Notes under the pieces: generated by a model
Databases searched by the model: none
Told to the model about the DNA's origin: nothing
Seen by the model: the letters and a program-made list of their open reading frames with translations, nothing else
Shown: positions 26,309 to 35,021 of the stretch, one piece after another
How positions within the stretch are numbered: position 1 is the first letter of the stretch
Layout: each line of letters begins with the position of its first letter
Program-made: the position numbers and the translations under genes
From: JAHDNZ01 sp036721855
GTDB taxonomy: Bacteria > Bacillota > DTU065
Direction: 5' to 3'
Assembly (NCBI GenBank): GCA_036721855.1
Contig: DAIMKF010000008.1
Coordinates: 5,013 to 69,012 of the forward strand
Length of the DNA: 64,000 nt

Positions 26309-27094
26309 ATGGAGCTGCCTAAAAATTATCTACGTAAGCTTTGGCGTGCTGCAATGGAATTTGAAATGTTGTTTTCAAAGGATAAAGTTTTAGTAGGACT
26401 TTCAGGAGGCAAAGATAGTCTGTTTTTACTTTACGCTCTAAAAGTAATGCAGTTGCATTCTCCATTTCCTTTTGAATTAGCAGCAGCTACTATTGACTTG
26501 GGTTTTAGTGATCTAGATGCAAACTATCTAAGAGCTTACTGTGATAGGTTAGAAGTTCCGTTCTTCTTGGAAAGAACAGCTATCAGTAACCTAGTTATAG
26601 AGACTGCACCGGACAATCCTTGCAGTAAATGTGCCTTTTTTAGAAGAGGGGCCTTGCTTACAATTTGTCAAAAAGAGGGTTATAATGTTTTAGCTCTTGC
26701 CCATCACCAAGATGATGCAATTGAAACCTTTATACTCAGCCTATTATATTCGGGTCAAATAAAAACTTTTTTACCTAGGACTAACCTTGGTCGTAGTGGG
26801 GTCAGGGTAATTCGCCCCCTAGCTTATTTTAAAGAAGCTGAAGTTAAAGGTGCTCTTAAGTTTACCGGAGTACAGGCTATTAAAGATCCTTGTCCATATT
26901 CAGGGAGAACTCAAAGAACAAAGGTTAAAGCTCTTTTAAAAACACTTGTTAAAGAAAACCCTAATGTTTATACTCATCTTCTTTCTGCAATGAGGGAAGG
27001 TAAAAAAATAGAATTGTGGCCCAAAACACCTAGTAAAGAAGAGATGCACAGACGATATAAAACATTTTTAGGCAACGTTGACACTTTAATGTAA
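26309..27094 (+). CDS. TtcA-like tRNA 2-thiolation ATPase
   Basis: 261 residues. PP-loop SGGKDS near residue 35 (ATP pyrophosphatase), CSKC near residue 108 and a later Cys-Pro-Tyr (DPCPYSGRTQRTKVKALL), the cysteine set that binds the Fe-S cluster in TtcA. TtcA puts sulfur on cytidine 32 of tRNA; related families modify other bases, so the exact position is not certain. ATG at 26309 follows GAGGGG by six bases; the GTG at 26294 has no ribosome site. The promoter of the downstream RNA lies inside its last codons. Confidence 0.83.
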   Translation: MELPKNYLRKLWRAAMEFEMLFSKDKVLVGLSGGKDSLFLLYALKVMQLHSPFPFELAAATIDLGFSDLDANYLRAYCDRLEVPFFLERTAISNLVIETAPDNPCSKCAFFRRGALLTICQKEGYNVLALAHHQDDAIETFILSLLYSGQIKTFLPRTNLGRSGVRVIRPLAYFKEAEVKGALKFTGVQAIKDPCPYSGRTQRTKVKALLKTLVKENPNVYTHLLSAMREGKKIELWPKTPSKEEMHRRYKTFLGNVDTLM

Positions 27095-27106
27095 ATATTA
27101 TAAAAT
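27078..27106 (+). promoter_or_regulatory. Consensus sigma-A promoter for the guanine-aptamer RNA
   Basis: TTGACA (27078-27083), 17-base spacer, TAAAAT (27101-27106). It overlaps the end of the TtcA-like gene and would start transcription at about 27113-27115, right at the base of the RNA's closing helix. Confidence 0.8.
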
Positions 27107-27128
27107 GAAAATATAGTGACTACAGTGG

Positions 27129-27201
27129 TTCCTCGTATAATCCTAGGGATATGGCTTGGGAGTATCTACCAGATAGCCGAAAACTATCTGACTATGAGGG
27201 A
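27129..27201 (+). promoter_or_regulatory. Purine (guanine-class) riboswitch aptamer
   Basis: Shows the conserved core TATAATCC, GATATGGC (L2), a CTACC junction, L3 CCGAAAA and GACTATG, with three helices: P1 27129-27137 with 27193-27201, P2 CCTAGG/CTTGGG, P3 AGATAG/CTATCT. The discriminating base in the last junction (27192, GA-C-TATG) is C, which pairs with guanine rather than adenine. Usual targets are purine genes; here the next gene is a solute-binding protein 340 bases away. Confidence 0.9.
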
Positions 27202-27360
27202 GCGGCACTCGAGTCTGTCTACCTACCCACTTACAGTATACGGGACTGCCAACCCGGTTAAAGACTGTAAGAGTTCAGACCGGGTGGTTTCTCCACTCAT
27301 TATTCGAGGAGGACGGAACCATCAGGGAGGTGGGCATTAACAGTAGTCGCAATGAGAGGA

Positions 27361-27392
27361 AAAACTGCAGGTCAAATAACCTGCAGTTTTTT
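27361..27392 (+). terminator. Strong terminator ending the aptamer RNA
   Basis: 12-bp perfect stem (27361-27372 with 27379-27390), six-base loop, then a run of T. It lies 160 bases after the aptamer, too far for the usual P1/antiterminator exchange, and no upstream segment complementary to its 5' arm was found. Confidence 0.88.
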
Positions 27393-27539
27393 ATTTCATA
27401 TTAAAATATTAAAAATTGTTAGTTTATGTAGGAAGGATACACTTATTATTAGTGGATTTTGAATGAGGAAGGAATTTATTATAGGCTGTCTAAGTACTAA
27501 TTAAAGGTACTAAACAGTTTTTTAGGGGGGGAGTGTACA

Positions 27540-28859
27540 ATGACACAAGGAAGAATAAAAACTATGAAAAAGAGTAGCTATTGGTTTTTTCTCTTAGTTT
27601 TTCTCCTGTTATTTGGATCTGTGGTGGCTTCTGCAGTAGAATTAAGGGTTTGGATGGTAGGGGTCAGTAACGAGCAAGTAAAGATAATCAATGATATTCT
27701 TGATGCGGATTTTACTCCCAAAACCGGTATTAAAGCTCGGATCGAACAACTGCCTTGGTCGGGATCTGACAATAGGATGTTACTGGCTGCTGCCTCGGGA
27801 GATACTCCTGATGTTGCTTTGATGAGTGGTCTTTTAGCAGCAGAGATGGGTATTCGCGGAGCAATGGTGGATTTAAAACAGGATTTTGGCGCGGACTTTA
27901 ACAACCACATTAAGGATACTTTTCCAAATGCCTTTAGGACCTACGAATTTATGGGGGCAGTTTTTGGGGTACCATTTCAAATGGCAGTATCCCCAATGGT
28001 CTATCGCCATGATATTTTAAAGGATTTAGGACTTGTCAAACCAGAGACTTGGGATGATATCCGCACCATGATTCCAAAGCTACAAGCTAATCAGATGAAT
28101 TTTGCTTTAGCTTATGGAATCGAAGCGGAATCTTTCAGAGATTTCCAGATGTTTCTCTGGCAAAATGGTGGCGATATGTACAGTCAGGATCGTACTAAAT
28201 CTGCTTGGGATACACCTCAATCGTTAAAGGCTTTCAAAGAATATACAGATTTATACAGAACTTACAAAATTCCTCAGGCACCTCAACATTTCGAATCATT
28301 CCGTCGCGGTGAATTACCAGTGGCTTGCATTCCTTGGTGGACATATGCCAACTATTCGATGGGTTTGCCCGAACTGGTTGGAAAATTTAGTTTATCGGTT
28401 GTTCCGGGGACAAAACGTGATGGTAAAATCTACCATACAAACTGGGCAGCCGGAACACCTCTGGCCATGTTTAAAAACACTAAGCATAAAAAAGAAGCCT
28501 GGACATTTATGAAATTTATGACTAGCGTTGATTTCCAAAAGCAGTATACCAAACTAATCTCTGAGAGAATCCCAGGCTCTATATACCTACCATCTACCAG
28601 AAGTGCTTATTCTTATATGCCAATTCCAGAACAGCATCGGCAGGTATTTTTACAACAGGCTAACTATTCTATGACTCCACCGTTTGCTATTGCCTCTGAA
28701 ATGGTTGTAAACAGGTATATTGAATTTGCAATTAACAAAGTTGTAGTTCAGAAACTAAATACAGAAGAAGCTCTTCTAGAAGCAGCCAAACAAATGAATA
28801 GTGATTTAAGAACCAGAATCGCAGATTATAACCGTTTCATTAAGAAGTACCAGAAATAA
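27540..28859 (+). CDS. ABC transporter extracellular sugar-binding protein (family 1), paralogue
   Basis: 439 residues. The signal peptide follows a short basic head (MTQGRIKTMKKSSYWFFLLV; cleavage after VVASA). Core motifs DFTPKTGIKARIE, LLAAASGDTPDVALMSG, AVFGVPFQMAVSPMVYRHDIL and AWTFMKFMTSVDFQKQY align closely with the protein at 21886, so the two arose by duplication. AGGGGGGGAG precedes the ATG. No transporter partners are nearby. If the upstream RNA were its leader it would be a purine-regulated binding protein, but the strong terminator argues against simple read-through. Confidence 0.86.
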   Translation: MTQGRIKTMKKSSYWFFLLVFLLLFGSVVASAVELRVWMVGVSNEQVKIINDILDADFTPKTGIKARIEQLPWSGSDNRMLLAAASGDTPDVALMSGLLAAEMGIRGAMVDLKQDFGADFNNHIKDTFPNAFRTYEFMGAVFGVPFQMAVSPMVYRHDILKDLGLVKPETWDDIRTMIPKLQANQMNFALAYGIEAESFRDFQMFLWQNGGDMYSQDRTKSAWDTPQSLKAFKEYTDLYRTYKIPQAPQHFESFRRGELPVACIPWWTYANYSMGLPELVGKFSLSVVPGTKRDGKIYHTNWAAGTPLAMFKNTKHKKEAWTFMKFMTSVDFQKQYTKLISERIPGSIYLPSTRSAYSYMPIPEQHRQVFLQQANYSMTPPFAIASEMVVNRYIEFAINKVVVQKLNTEEALLEAAKQMNSDLRTRIADYNRFIKKYQK

Positions 28860-28862
28860 ACG

Positions 28863-28907
28863 AAAAAAGAGAGGTCACCACAATATTTGTTAGGTGGCCT
28901 TTCTTTT
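28863..28907 (+). terminator. Terminator after the second binding-protein gene
   Basis: AAAAAGAGAGGTCACC and GGTGGCCTTTCTTTT form a stem with one G-T and one mismatch, ending in a T-rich tract. Confidence 0.7.
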
Positions 28908-28995
28908 ATGTTTAAAATGTTTGTGTTAATATATAACATAAGGGGATAGGTAAAAAAGCTTAGTAGCTTTAATTGGTAGACAGGAGCTGAAAAGA

Positions 28996-29859
28996 ATGGC
29001 AACTAAAGAGCAAAAAGTTAAATCGGTGCTTTCTGTCTACCGCGAAAGAGATCCTCTTTATGGGTTTAGATATGTTGCCGATCCTTATGTTGGGTGTTCA
29101 CATCAATGTCTGTTTTGCATATCTCCAAAACGTGAAGAAAACAAAGATGATATTCAAGTAAAGATAAACGCTGCAGAGGTTCTCTCGAGGCAACTTGTTA
29201 AAAAACAACGCGAAATTGTCGGCCTTGGACAAGGTTGCGATCCGTACATGCTTTTAGAAAAACATTATTTGATAACCCATGATATTCTCCAAGTCTTAGC
29301 AGTGCAAGGCTTTCCTGTGCATATAGTAACAAAAAGTAATATGGTACAAAGAGACCGTAAACTTTTACAGGAAATTCAAGAAAAGACAATGGCTACGGTT
29401 ACCTTCCAATTTGGTGCACCTTCCCTGGAACTGGCAAAAAACTTAGAACCAAATGCACCCTCACCCATTAAGCGCTTTAATGCTTTACATAATCTAGCAA
29501 CAAAAGGAATTAACTGTGGTATTGCTTTATATCCGATTTTGCCCTTTATAAGTGAATGGGGGCAGGGAATAAAACAATTGATCTTGGCAGCTAAAGAATC
29601 GGGTGCCAGCTATGTTTTAGCTGCACCTCTTACGACAAATACCAAATCCAGCAAAAAAAAATTTCTTACTTATCTAGAACAATATTACCCAGCATTACTG
29701 GATTCTTATCGTGATCTATATGGCAGAAAAGGCAAGGTGCCAGACTCTTATTGGCAACCGATAGATGAAATGATCAAAACCCTGACATATGAACAGGGTA
29801 TGGCCTATGAGCCACCATTTTGGTCTGAATTGCAAAAGAAACAACTTTCACTGTTTTAA
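28996..29859 (+). CDS. Radical SAM protein of the spore-photoproduct-lyase-like (SPL) family
   Basis: 287 residues with the cluster motif CSHQCLFC near residue 35 and the family stretch VGLGQGCDPYMLLEKHYLITHDIL. These SplB-related proteins are common in Clostridia; true spore photoproduct lyase repairs UV-induced thymine dimers, but this short group is mostly uncharacterised. A relic of a second SPL-family gene occurs at 55.4 kb. ATG with CAGGAGCTG ahead. Monocistronic. Confidence 0.82.
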   Translation: MATKEQKVKSVLSVYRERDPLYGFRYVADPYVGCSHQCLFCISPKREENKDDIQVKINAAEVLSRQLVKKQREIVGLGQGCDPYMLLEKHYLITHDILQVLAVQGFPVHIVTKSNMVQRDRKLLQEIQEKTMATVTFQFGAPSLELAKNLEPNAPSPIKRFNALHNLATKGINCGIALYPILPFISEWGQGIKQLILAAKESGASYVLAAPLTTNTKSSKKKFLTYLEQYYPALLDSYRDLYGRKGKVPDSYWQPIDEMIKTLTYEQGMAYEPPFWSELQKKQLSLF

Positions 29860-29889
29860 AAAAGAGGGGGTAAAGAGCCTCCTCTTTTA
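29858..29889. terminator. Bidirectional terminator between SPL-like and FmdB genes
   Basis: AAAAGAGG-type arm pairs with CCTCCTCTTTT across a short loop with one bulge; it spans both convergent stop codons. Confidence 0.7.
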
Positions 29890-30093
29890 TCATGATGCAG
29901 CATGATCCCCTTTTTTATCTTTATGGTCAGTAACATAAAAACCATTAGTTTTGTAAATAACACCTAAACCACCGGAGATTACTCTTTTGACTGGTTCTTG
30001 GCAGGTCGGACATCTTTCAAGTGGTTTATCTGTTATTTGCTGAGAAACTTCAAATTTCCCACACTTTAAACATCTGTAGACATAGGTGGGCAT
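29890..30093 (-). CDS. FmdB-family zinc ribbon protein
   Basis: 67 residues beginning MPTYVYRCLKCGKFEVSQQ, with the second knuckle CPTCQEPVKRVISGG. Four cysteines (CLKC, CPTC) form a zinc ribbon. The start is fixed by GGAGG at 30101-30105 eight bases before the ATG; the longer frame upstream has no such support. Regulatory role is suggested by the family name but unproven. Confidence 0.85.
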   Translation of the reverse strand: MPTYVYRCLKCGKFEVSQQITDKPLERCPTCQEPVKRVISGGLGVIYKTNGFYVTDHKDKKGDHAAS

Positions 30094-30262
30094 AATAACA
30101 CCTCCAAAATATGGGCTATAGTTTTTAATTAAAATGAAGGGGCAAATGCATTTAGCACTAAAGCCCCAACACCTAAAGACTATATTAGTATGATCGGAGC
30201 AAAAAGGCAAGAGTAGATCTCGGTTCAGGTAAAATCAAAGCATAGGTATCAAGGTAAGTTTG

Positions 30263-31117
30263 TTAATAACAAGCTTTTTTAACATGTTGCATATAAGTTT
30301 GCCACAATTTAGAAGCTACTGGTCCGGGTACACCACTACCTATTTTACGACTATTAATTTCAGTAACACTAAGAAGTTCAAGACCGGTACTTGCTAGCAT
30401 TACTTCATCAGCTTCAAGGACTTCCGAGAGGGATAAAACTTTTTCTTCAACCTCAAAATTGCATTCGTAAGCGACCTCGATAATTTTACCTCTGGTAATC
30501 CCAGGAAAAATATAAGGAGATAGTGGGGGTGTAATAAGTTTATTATCTTTGAAATAAAAGATATTACTTGATCCACCCTCAACAATACCTACACCGGCTC
30601 TATCATAGAGAACATCATCAACATTATGATCTTTAGCAGTTTGCTTGGCTAAAACATTGGCCAAAGCACTTAAGGCTTTGATATCACAGTGGAGCCAACG
30701 AATGTCCGGGATAGTGATTACACGGGCACCTTTTTCTCTTACCTGATCAGAGGGTTTGGCAGAGGGCTGAGTGTTCATAACCAGTGTAGGCTTAATATTC
30801 TCCGGAAATGAATGCTGTCTTACAGCTCTACCTCTAGAGATTTGCATATAGATATAATCATCCCTGAGATTGTTTCTAAGAGCAGTTTCTTTGGCAACTT
30901 CTATCAGTTCTTCCTTAGACCAAGGAAGTTCAATTCTAATAACACAAGCACTTTCAATTAATCGTTCAACATGTTCTTCAAGAAGAAAGGGATGGCTATT
31001 ATACCAATGCACAACTTCATAGACGCCATCTCCAAAGTTAAAACCTCTATCTTCAGCAGAGATATAAGCCTTACTTGCCGGAACAAATTGCCCGTTAATA
31101 AAAAATATACGTTCCAC
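30263..31117 (-). CDS. D-amino acid / branched-chain aminotransferase-like PLP enzyme (class IV)
   Basis: 284 residues, the normal size. Class IV fold: FINGQFVPASKAYISAEDRGFNFGDGVYEVV at the start, catalytic lysine in SALANVLAKQ (about residue 145), VEGGSSNIFYFK and FPGITRGKIIEVA. The YEVVHWYN..FLLEEHVERL pattern is closer to D-alanine aminotransferase (Dat) than to IlvE. Dat makes D-glutamate/D-alanine for the cell wall. GTG start at 31117 after GGGAGGAA; the longer frame has no ribosome site. Confidence 0.83.
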   Translation of the reverse strand: MERIFFINGQFVPASKAYISAEDRGFNFGDGVYEVVHWYNSHPFLLEEHVERLIESACVIRIELPWSKEELIEVAKETALRNNLRDDYIYMQISRGRAVRQHSFPENIKPTLVMNTQPSAKPSDQVREKGARVITIPDIRWLHCDIKALSALANVLAKQTAKDHNVDDVLYDRAGVGIVEGGSSNIFYFKDNKLITPPLSPYIFPGITRGKIIEVAYECNFEVEEKVLSLSEVLEADEVMLASTGLELLSVTEINSRKIGSGVPGPVASKLWQTYMQHVKKACY

Positions 31118-31368
31118 GAAAAATTCCTCCCCCAACCGATATTTAATCTTCCTATTACATATTCTGCCCAAAACATCAAGCTTCCTTGTTAACCAAACTC
31201 CAGAATAGCCCTTTTTAAGTCATTTGGCAACTTTTTGATTTCAGGTTAGTTTAGTAGTTTAGTAAGCATATGAAGGGATTATTCTTGTTGCAAAAAGTGT
31301 TTTTGGCAGGAAAGGTCTTTTGGCTGTTAAAGAATATACCAATAGCTTTATTATTTGGAGGTAAGACA

Positions 31369-32394
31369 ATGAAACGTTCTTTTTTAATAGCCCTTATTCT
31401 TCTTTTAAGTATCAACATTGTAGCTAACGAAAAACTTAATTTAGCATCTATTTTTGAAGGCGGTACAGTTCTCTTTAGTGATCCTCCTAAAGATAGCTTA
31501 GCCTTAAATACAATAATCGATGGGGTTATAGGTACCGGTGGATTAGTGTTTACGGTTTCACCCAATAGTGTGGGCACCATATTAATGGAATTAGGTGGCA
31601 AGAGTATTAATAAAGTTGAAGAAGTTATTATAACTGCAAAGGTACCGGTATGGCAAAGTAATCAGGCCTGTGAAATAAAAATCTGGACAGCAGTTAAACA
31701 AGAAGGACCTTTTCTGGAAGTTGGAAGTCTATATTTAGCTTATTCAGGAGTTTTAGGTACGGTCTTTGAACAACAAAACGCTAAGTATATTTTGCTCGAG
31801 GTAATCTCACATTCTAAAACCCCGGAAAATATTGTTATCGAGGAAATAGAGGTCAATGGAGTACCTTTTTTGGAGCAAGATATAGAGAAAGAACGTGCAG
31901 TTACAATAGATAAAATTAACCTCTTTGATCATCTCGGGATGGAAGTATCCTGGAGTATTACAGATTTTCAAGTGATAACTCCAAAACCTTATCTATCTGT
32001 GGATGGCTATGCTAAAATAGAGGTTAAAACAAGCGATATTAAAGTAGCATTTAATGCTGATGGTACATTGGCCAGAAGTATTAACCTTTCGGGACAGTTA
32101 TCTATTCCCAAAGGTTGGGAACGTTTATTCCTTCCTGAGACCGTCTATGTACGTTGTTATTTCCAAGATAAAGATAAAGAGTGGTTAATAGGAAGTAAAA
32201 CTGTATTTTTAAATGAATTGACCAACAAAGTCGAGTTAACTCTTTCTTTGGGGAAAAATCGGAGTTGGCCTCAAGGGAAATATAGACTTGAGTTATTTGT
32301 TAATGATGCTTTGCCGCTATCTCAGTATTTTTGGATAGAGGAGGAAAAAGAGAATGTTGATTCTTCCATGGTTAGTACCGGAGGATCAAACTAG
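31369..32394 (+). CDS. Exported protein with discoidin-like N-terminal domain
   Basis: 341 residues: signal peptide MKRSFLIALILLLSINIVA, then a beta-sandwich (IIDGVIGTGGLVFTVSP, VEEVIITAKVPVW, KYILLEVISH) resembling F5/8-type-C domains, then two further beta-rich segments. No catalytic motif. ATG at 31369 with GGAGG eleven bases before. The next gene (a GH18 enzyme) starts inside its end at 32354, so the two were probably one unit for surface glycan or wall hydrolysis. Function unknown. Confidence 0.7.
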   Translation: MKRSFLIALILLLSINIVANEKLNLASIFEGGTVLFSDPPKDSLALNTIIDGVIGTGGLVFTVSPNSVGTILMELGGKSINKVEEVIITAKVPVWQSNQACEIKIWTAVKQEGPFLEVGSLYLAYSGVLGTVFEQQNAKYILLEVISHSKTPENIVIEEIEVNGVPFLEQDIEKERAVTIDKINLFDHLGMEVSWSITDFQVITPKPYLSVDGYAKIEVKTSDIKVAFNADGTLARSINLSGQLSIPKGWERLFLPETVYVRCYFQDKDKEWLIGSKTVFLNELTNKVELTLSLGKNRSWPQGKYRLELFVNDALPLSQYFWIEEEKENVDSSMVSTGGSN

Positions 32395-33277
32395 CTTTTT
32401 AGCCTTGAAAAGGGCTTTACCATCTCTTGAACGAGTGAGTCCATGTTATTTGAGTATCAATGGAAAATTTGAATAAAAACATGCCAGTGATCCAAATAGA
32501 AAAGAGCTTCTAGCATTAGGTTTAAAACTTATTCCCCTAGTTATCAATGAAGGCTTTAAACCCGAGGTAGCAGCTAATTTACTAGCAACTGCTAAGGCAA
32601 GAAAGAAAACGGCAGAAATCCTTACAGCCATAGTTTTAAATGAGGGTTATTTCGGCCTTAATGTCGATTTTGAAGGTCCTTTTGGGGAATATAGAGAGGA
32701 GTATACGGAGTTTATCAAGATTCTGGCAGAGCTTTTGCATGAAAATGACAAAGAAATATCTGTTGATGTTATTGCTCAAACTATAGAACCTTCTCCTGAA
32801 CATTCCTGGGGTTATCCCTTTCAATATCAAGAATTGGGAAAGGTAGTCGATTACCTGATTATAATGGGATATGATTATGCCAGTGTTTTTAGTCCACCGG
32901 GGCCAGTGGCACCGAATGAATGGTTAACTGCAGTTAAAAAATATGCGCTTAGCCTGGTGCCACCACAGAAAATCATCTTAGGCTTACCATTTTATGGTCG
33001 TCACTGGACAACAGCACCAGATGGGAAGCATTCCCAGGGCAGAGGTGTAACCTACAATCAAGCTATGGCTCTGGCCAAAGATTGGTCTAAAAAGCCAAAT
33101 TTCCATGAATCCGGCTGTTTACACATTGATGTTAAGCAGCCAGATGGTAGTCGAGATCAGATCTTTTTTGAAGATAAGAATACTTTTCTGGAAAAGATTA
33201 AGATTGCACAAGGTATGGCTGGCATTGCTTTTTGGCGGCTAGGCCAGGAAGATGAAAGAATATGGGAATATTTCTGA
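32354..33277 (+). pseudogene. GH18 chitinase/SleL-like glycosidase interrupted by a TAA stop
   Basis: Frame 32354-33277 would encode about 307 residues, starting at an ATG with GAGGAGG, but codon 41 is TAA (32474-32476). Reading through the stop keeps the same frame and recovers a full GH18 domain: LGLKLIPLVINEGF, LNVDFEGPFGEY (catalytic Glu), LGKVVDYLIIMGYDYA, KIILGLPFYGRHWTT, GIAFWRLGQED. Such enzymes cut N-acetylglucosamine links in chitin or spore cortex. A single point change or sequencing error would explain the stop; no recoding signal is visible. An internal ATG at 32735 would lack the active site. Confidence 0.8.
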
Positions 33278-33315
33278 TTGTTAAAGAGCCCTTTTTAGGG
33301 CTCTTTAACAATCAG
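33274..33315. terminator. Bidirectional terminator between GH18 and nagZ
   Basis: 19-bp perfect stem (33274-33292 with 33297-33315) and TTTT loop. It contains both convergent stop codons. Confidence 0.88.
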
Positions 33316-34874
33316 ACGCTAACAGGTAGTAAACCCGGAGCTTTAATTTTACCTGTAAGGACTTCCCAGGCAGCTGACAGGGAAGGTTGACGATAGCTGT
33401 AGGTAGTGATATAACCATCAACTAAATCCGAAAGAACTTTATATTCATATGGAGTTCTAAGCCCTACCGCAAAAACTCGTCCTTTTTGTTTCAAGGCTTT
33501 AATTATTGAAAGCTGTTCTGGATAACGATGGGCATCCATTGTTGTCACTACATATATTTCAGCATTTAAGGCCTGAAGTTTCTCTAGGTTAAGTTCATCC
33601 TTTCCAAAAGGAAGAACGAGAGATTGAGAGATATCTTCTTTGGCAGCATAACTTAAGGTAGTTGGATTTAAGGTAATATCTTCAGCAATGGTAATAGCTT
33701 TGGCCTGTAAATCGATGATAGCTATCTTACCCCTAAGCGGCAAGAGATTATCGCCTTTAAGAATGGTAACAGCACTTCTGGCAATAGTTTGGGCAATATT
33801 TAAGTTTTCCGGTGCTCTAAGTGATATAAAATCACATTGTTGCCAGTCTTGATCTATAATACCATAATCAATTTTAGCCTGAAGAATTCTCAGTACCGAT
33901 TCATTGAGCCTTTCTTCGCTGATTCTTTTGGTATTTACTGCGTTTAATAGAGCATCAAAAGCTTCTAGTTGCAGTTTGGGTGTATGGCTGATTAAAACCA
34001 TGTCTGCACCGGCGGCAATAGTTCTAATCGCTCCTTCTACGGTACCATAGTTTTCGCTTATAGCCTTCATTTCCATACAGTCGGTAAGAATTAAACCATC
34101 AAATTCTAATTCATCCCTTAGTAATCCGGTGAGTACATTTTTTGAAAGGGTAGCAGGGATGGTGGGATCTGGTTCTATGGCTGGAAAGGCAACATGAGCA
34201 GTCATGATAGCCCTTAATCCTTTTTGGATGGCCGACTTAAAAGGTATTAGTTCTACCTCGTGCAGACGTTTTGCAGGATGAGCTACAATCGGCAGGTTAA
34301 GGTGACTGTCCTGATCGGTATCACCATGACCGGGGAAGTGCTTCGCGGTTGCAATAACCATAGCATCTTGAAGGCCTAAAGCCAGTGCTGAACCGAGTTC
34401 AGAAACCAAGTTGGGATCTTCGCCAAAAGATCTAAGTCCAATAACAGGATTGTTGGGATTATTATTGACATCAAGTACCGGTGCCAAATTCATGTTAACT
34501 CCTAAAAGATATAGCTCTTCACCGGTAATTCTACCGGCCTGGTAGGAGAGAGTGGCTGATCTGGTAGCACCTAAGGCCATATTCCCGGGAAAGACTGTTA
34601 CACCATCTGCAAGACGCATAACTGCTCCACCTTCTTGGTCAGTGGAGATAAAAAGGGGTAGTAAGCTTAGCTGTTGCAGTTTCAAACTAAGCTTTTTAAC
34701 TTGGTCGGGGTTTTGAATGTTGCGACTAAAGTAGATGATCCCACCTGGTTTTATCTCATTTATTTGTCGAATGGTTTCTTCGCTAAGCTCAGCTTTTGGA
34801 ATACCAATATGAAGCAATTGACCGACCTTTTCTTTTAAGGAGAGAGAGCTAAGCATCTCTTTAGCATTAGGCAA
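33312..34874 (-). CDS. nagZ: Beta-N-acetylhexosaminidase, GH3 (NagZ-like)
   Basis: 520 residues. GH3 domain with the NagZ signature KHFPGHGDTDQDSH (His/Asp dyad acting as acid/base) near residue 180 and nucleophile Asp in LILTDCMEMKAI near residue 260, followed by a C-terminal domain as in Gram-positive NagZ. It removes GlcNAc from wall fragments; with NamZ (15.2 kb) it can dismantle GlcNAc-MurNAc. No signal peptide. TTG start with AGCAGGG ahead. In the gap upstream, AAGTAGCAGG and CCTGCTACTT form a separated inverted repeat. Confidence 0.87.
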   Translation of the reverse strand: MPNAKEMLSSLSLKEKVGQLLHIGIPKAELSEETIRQINEIKPGGIIYFSRNIQNPDQVKKLSLKLQQLSLLPLFISTDQEGGAVMRLADGVTVFPGNMALGATRSATLSYQAGRITGEELYLLGVNMNLAPVLDVNNNPNNPVIGLRSFGEDPNLVSELGSALALGLQDAMVIATAKHFPGHGDTDQDSHLNLPIVAHPAKRLHEVELIPFKSAIQKGLRAIMTAHVAFPAIEPDPTIPATLSKNVLTGLLRDELEFDGLILTDCMEMKAISENYGTVEGAIRTIAAGADMVLISHTPKLQLEAFDALLNAVNTKRISEERLNESVLRILQAKIDYGIIDQDWQQCDFISLRAPENLNIAQTIARSAVTILKGDNLLPLRGKIAIIDLQAKAITIAEDITLNPTTLSYAAKEDISQSLVLPFGKDELNLEKLQALNAEIYVVTTMDAHRYPEQLSIIKALKQKGRVFAVGLRTPYEYKVLSDLVDGYITTYSYRQPSLSAAWEVLTGKIKAPGLLPVSV

Positions 34875-35021
34875 CTATACCCTGCTACTTGTATATCCGC
34901 CAATTATATGCTTTTTGCCAAAAAGCAATTTAGGCATTACTTTGAAGTAGCAGGTTCACCTCCTTTCAGACCTAAGAGCAGGAATTGAATTTTCATTTAC
35001 TACCCTCACATATCTTGGGTT

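Larger units (their letters stand above)
27113..27392 (+). ncRNA. Putative free-standing structured RNA with 5' guanine aptamer
   Basis: A consensus promoter and a strong terminator frame about 280 bases that are clearly richer in G+C than the surroundings and hold no gene. The ends pair: 27116-27123 with 27343-27350 (8 bp, one G-U) and 27126-27132 with 27315-27321 (7 bp). Within, 27230-27237 pairs with 27264-27271 (8 bp), and its loop segment 27252-27258 pairs with 27279-27285 (7 bp), forming a possible pseudoknot. The 5' third is a purine riboswitch. The helix 27126-27132 competes with the aptamer's P1 (27129-27137), so ligand could switch the fold. It may alternatively be a very long leader of the binding-protein gene at 27540. 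Known RNA family of the 3' part: none recognised. Confidence 0.6.

Noticed and set aside
27116..27340. 74-codon open frame across the guanine aptamer
   Set aside because: Lies entirely in the structured RNA, without ATG/ribosome site support; the RNA conservation explains the open stretch.
27201..27350. PRPP/ppGpp (ykkC-type) riboswitch in tandem with the guanine aptamer
   Set aside because: The order would fit known tandem switches, but I do not see the conserved ykkC segments; left as an unknown structured RNA.
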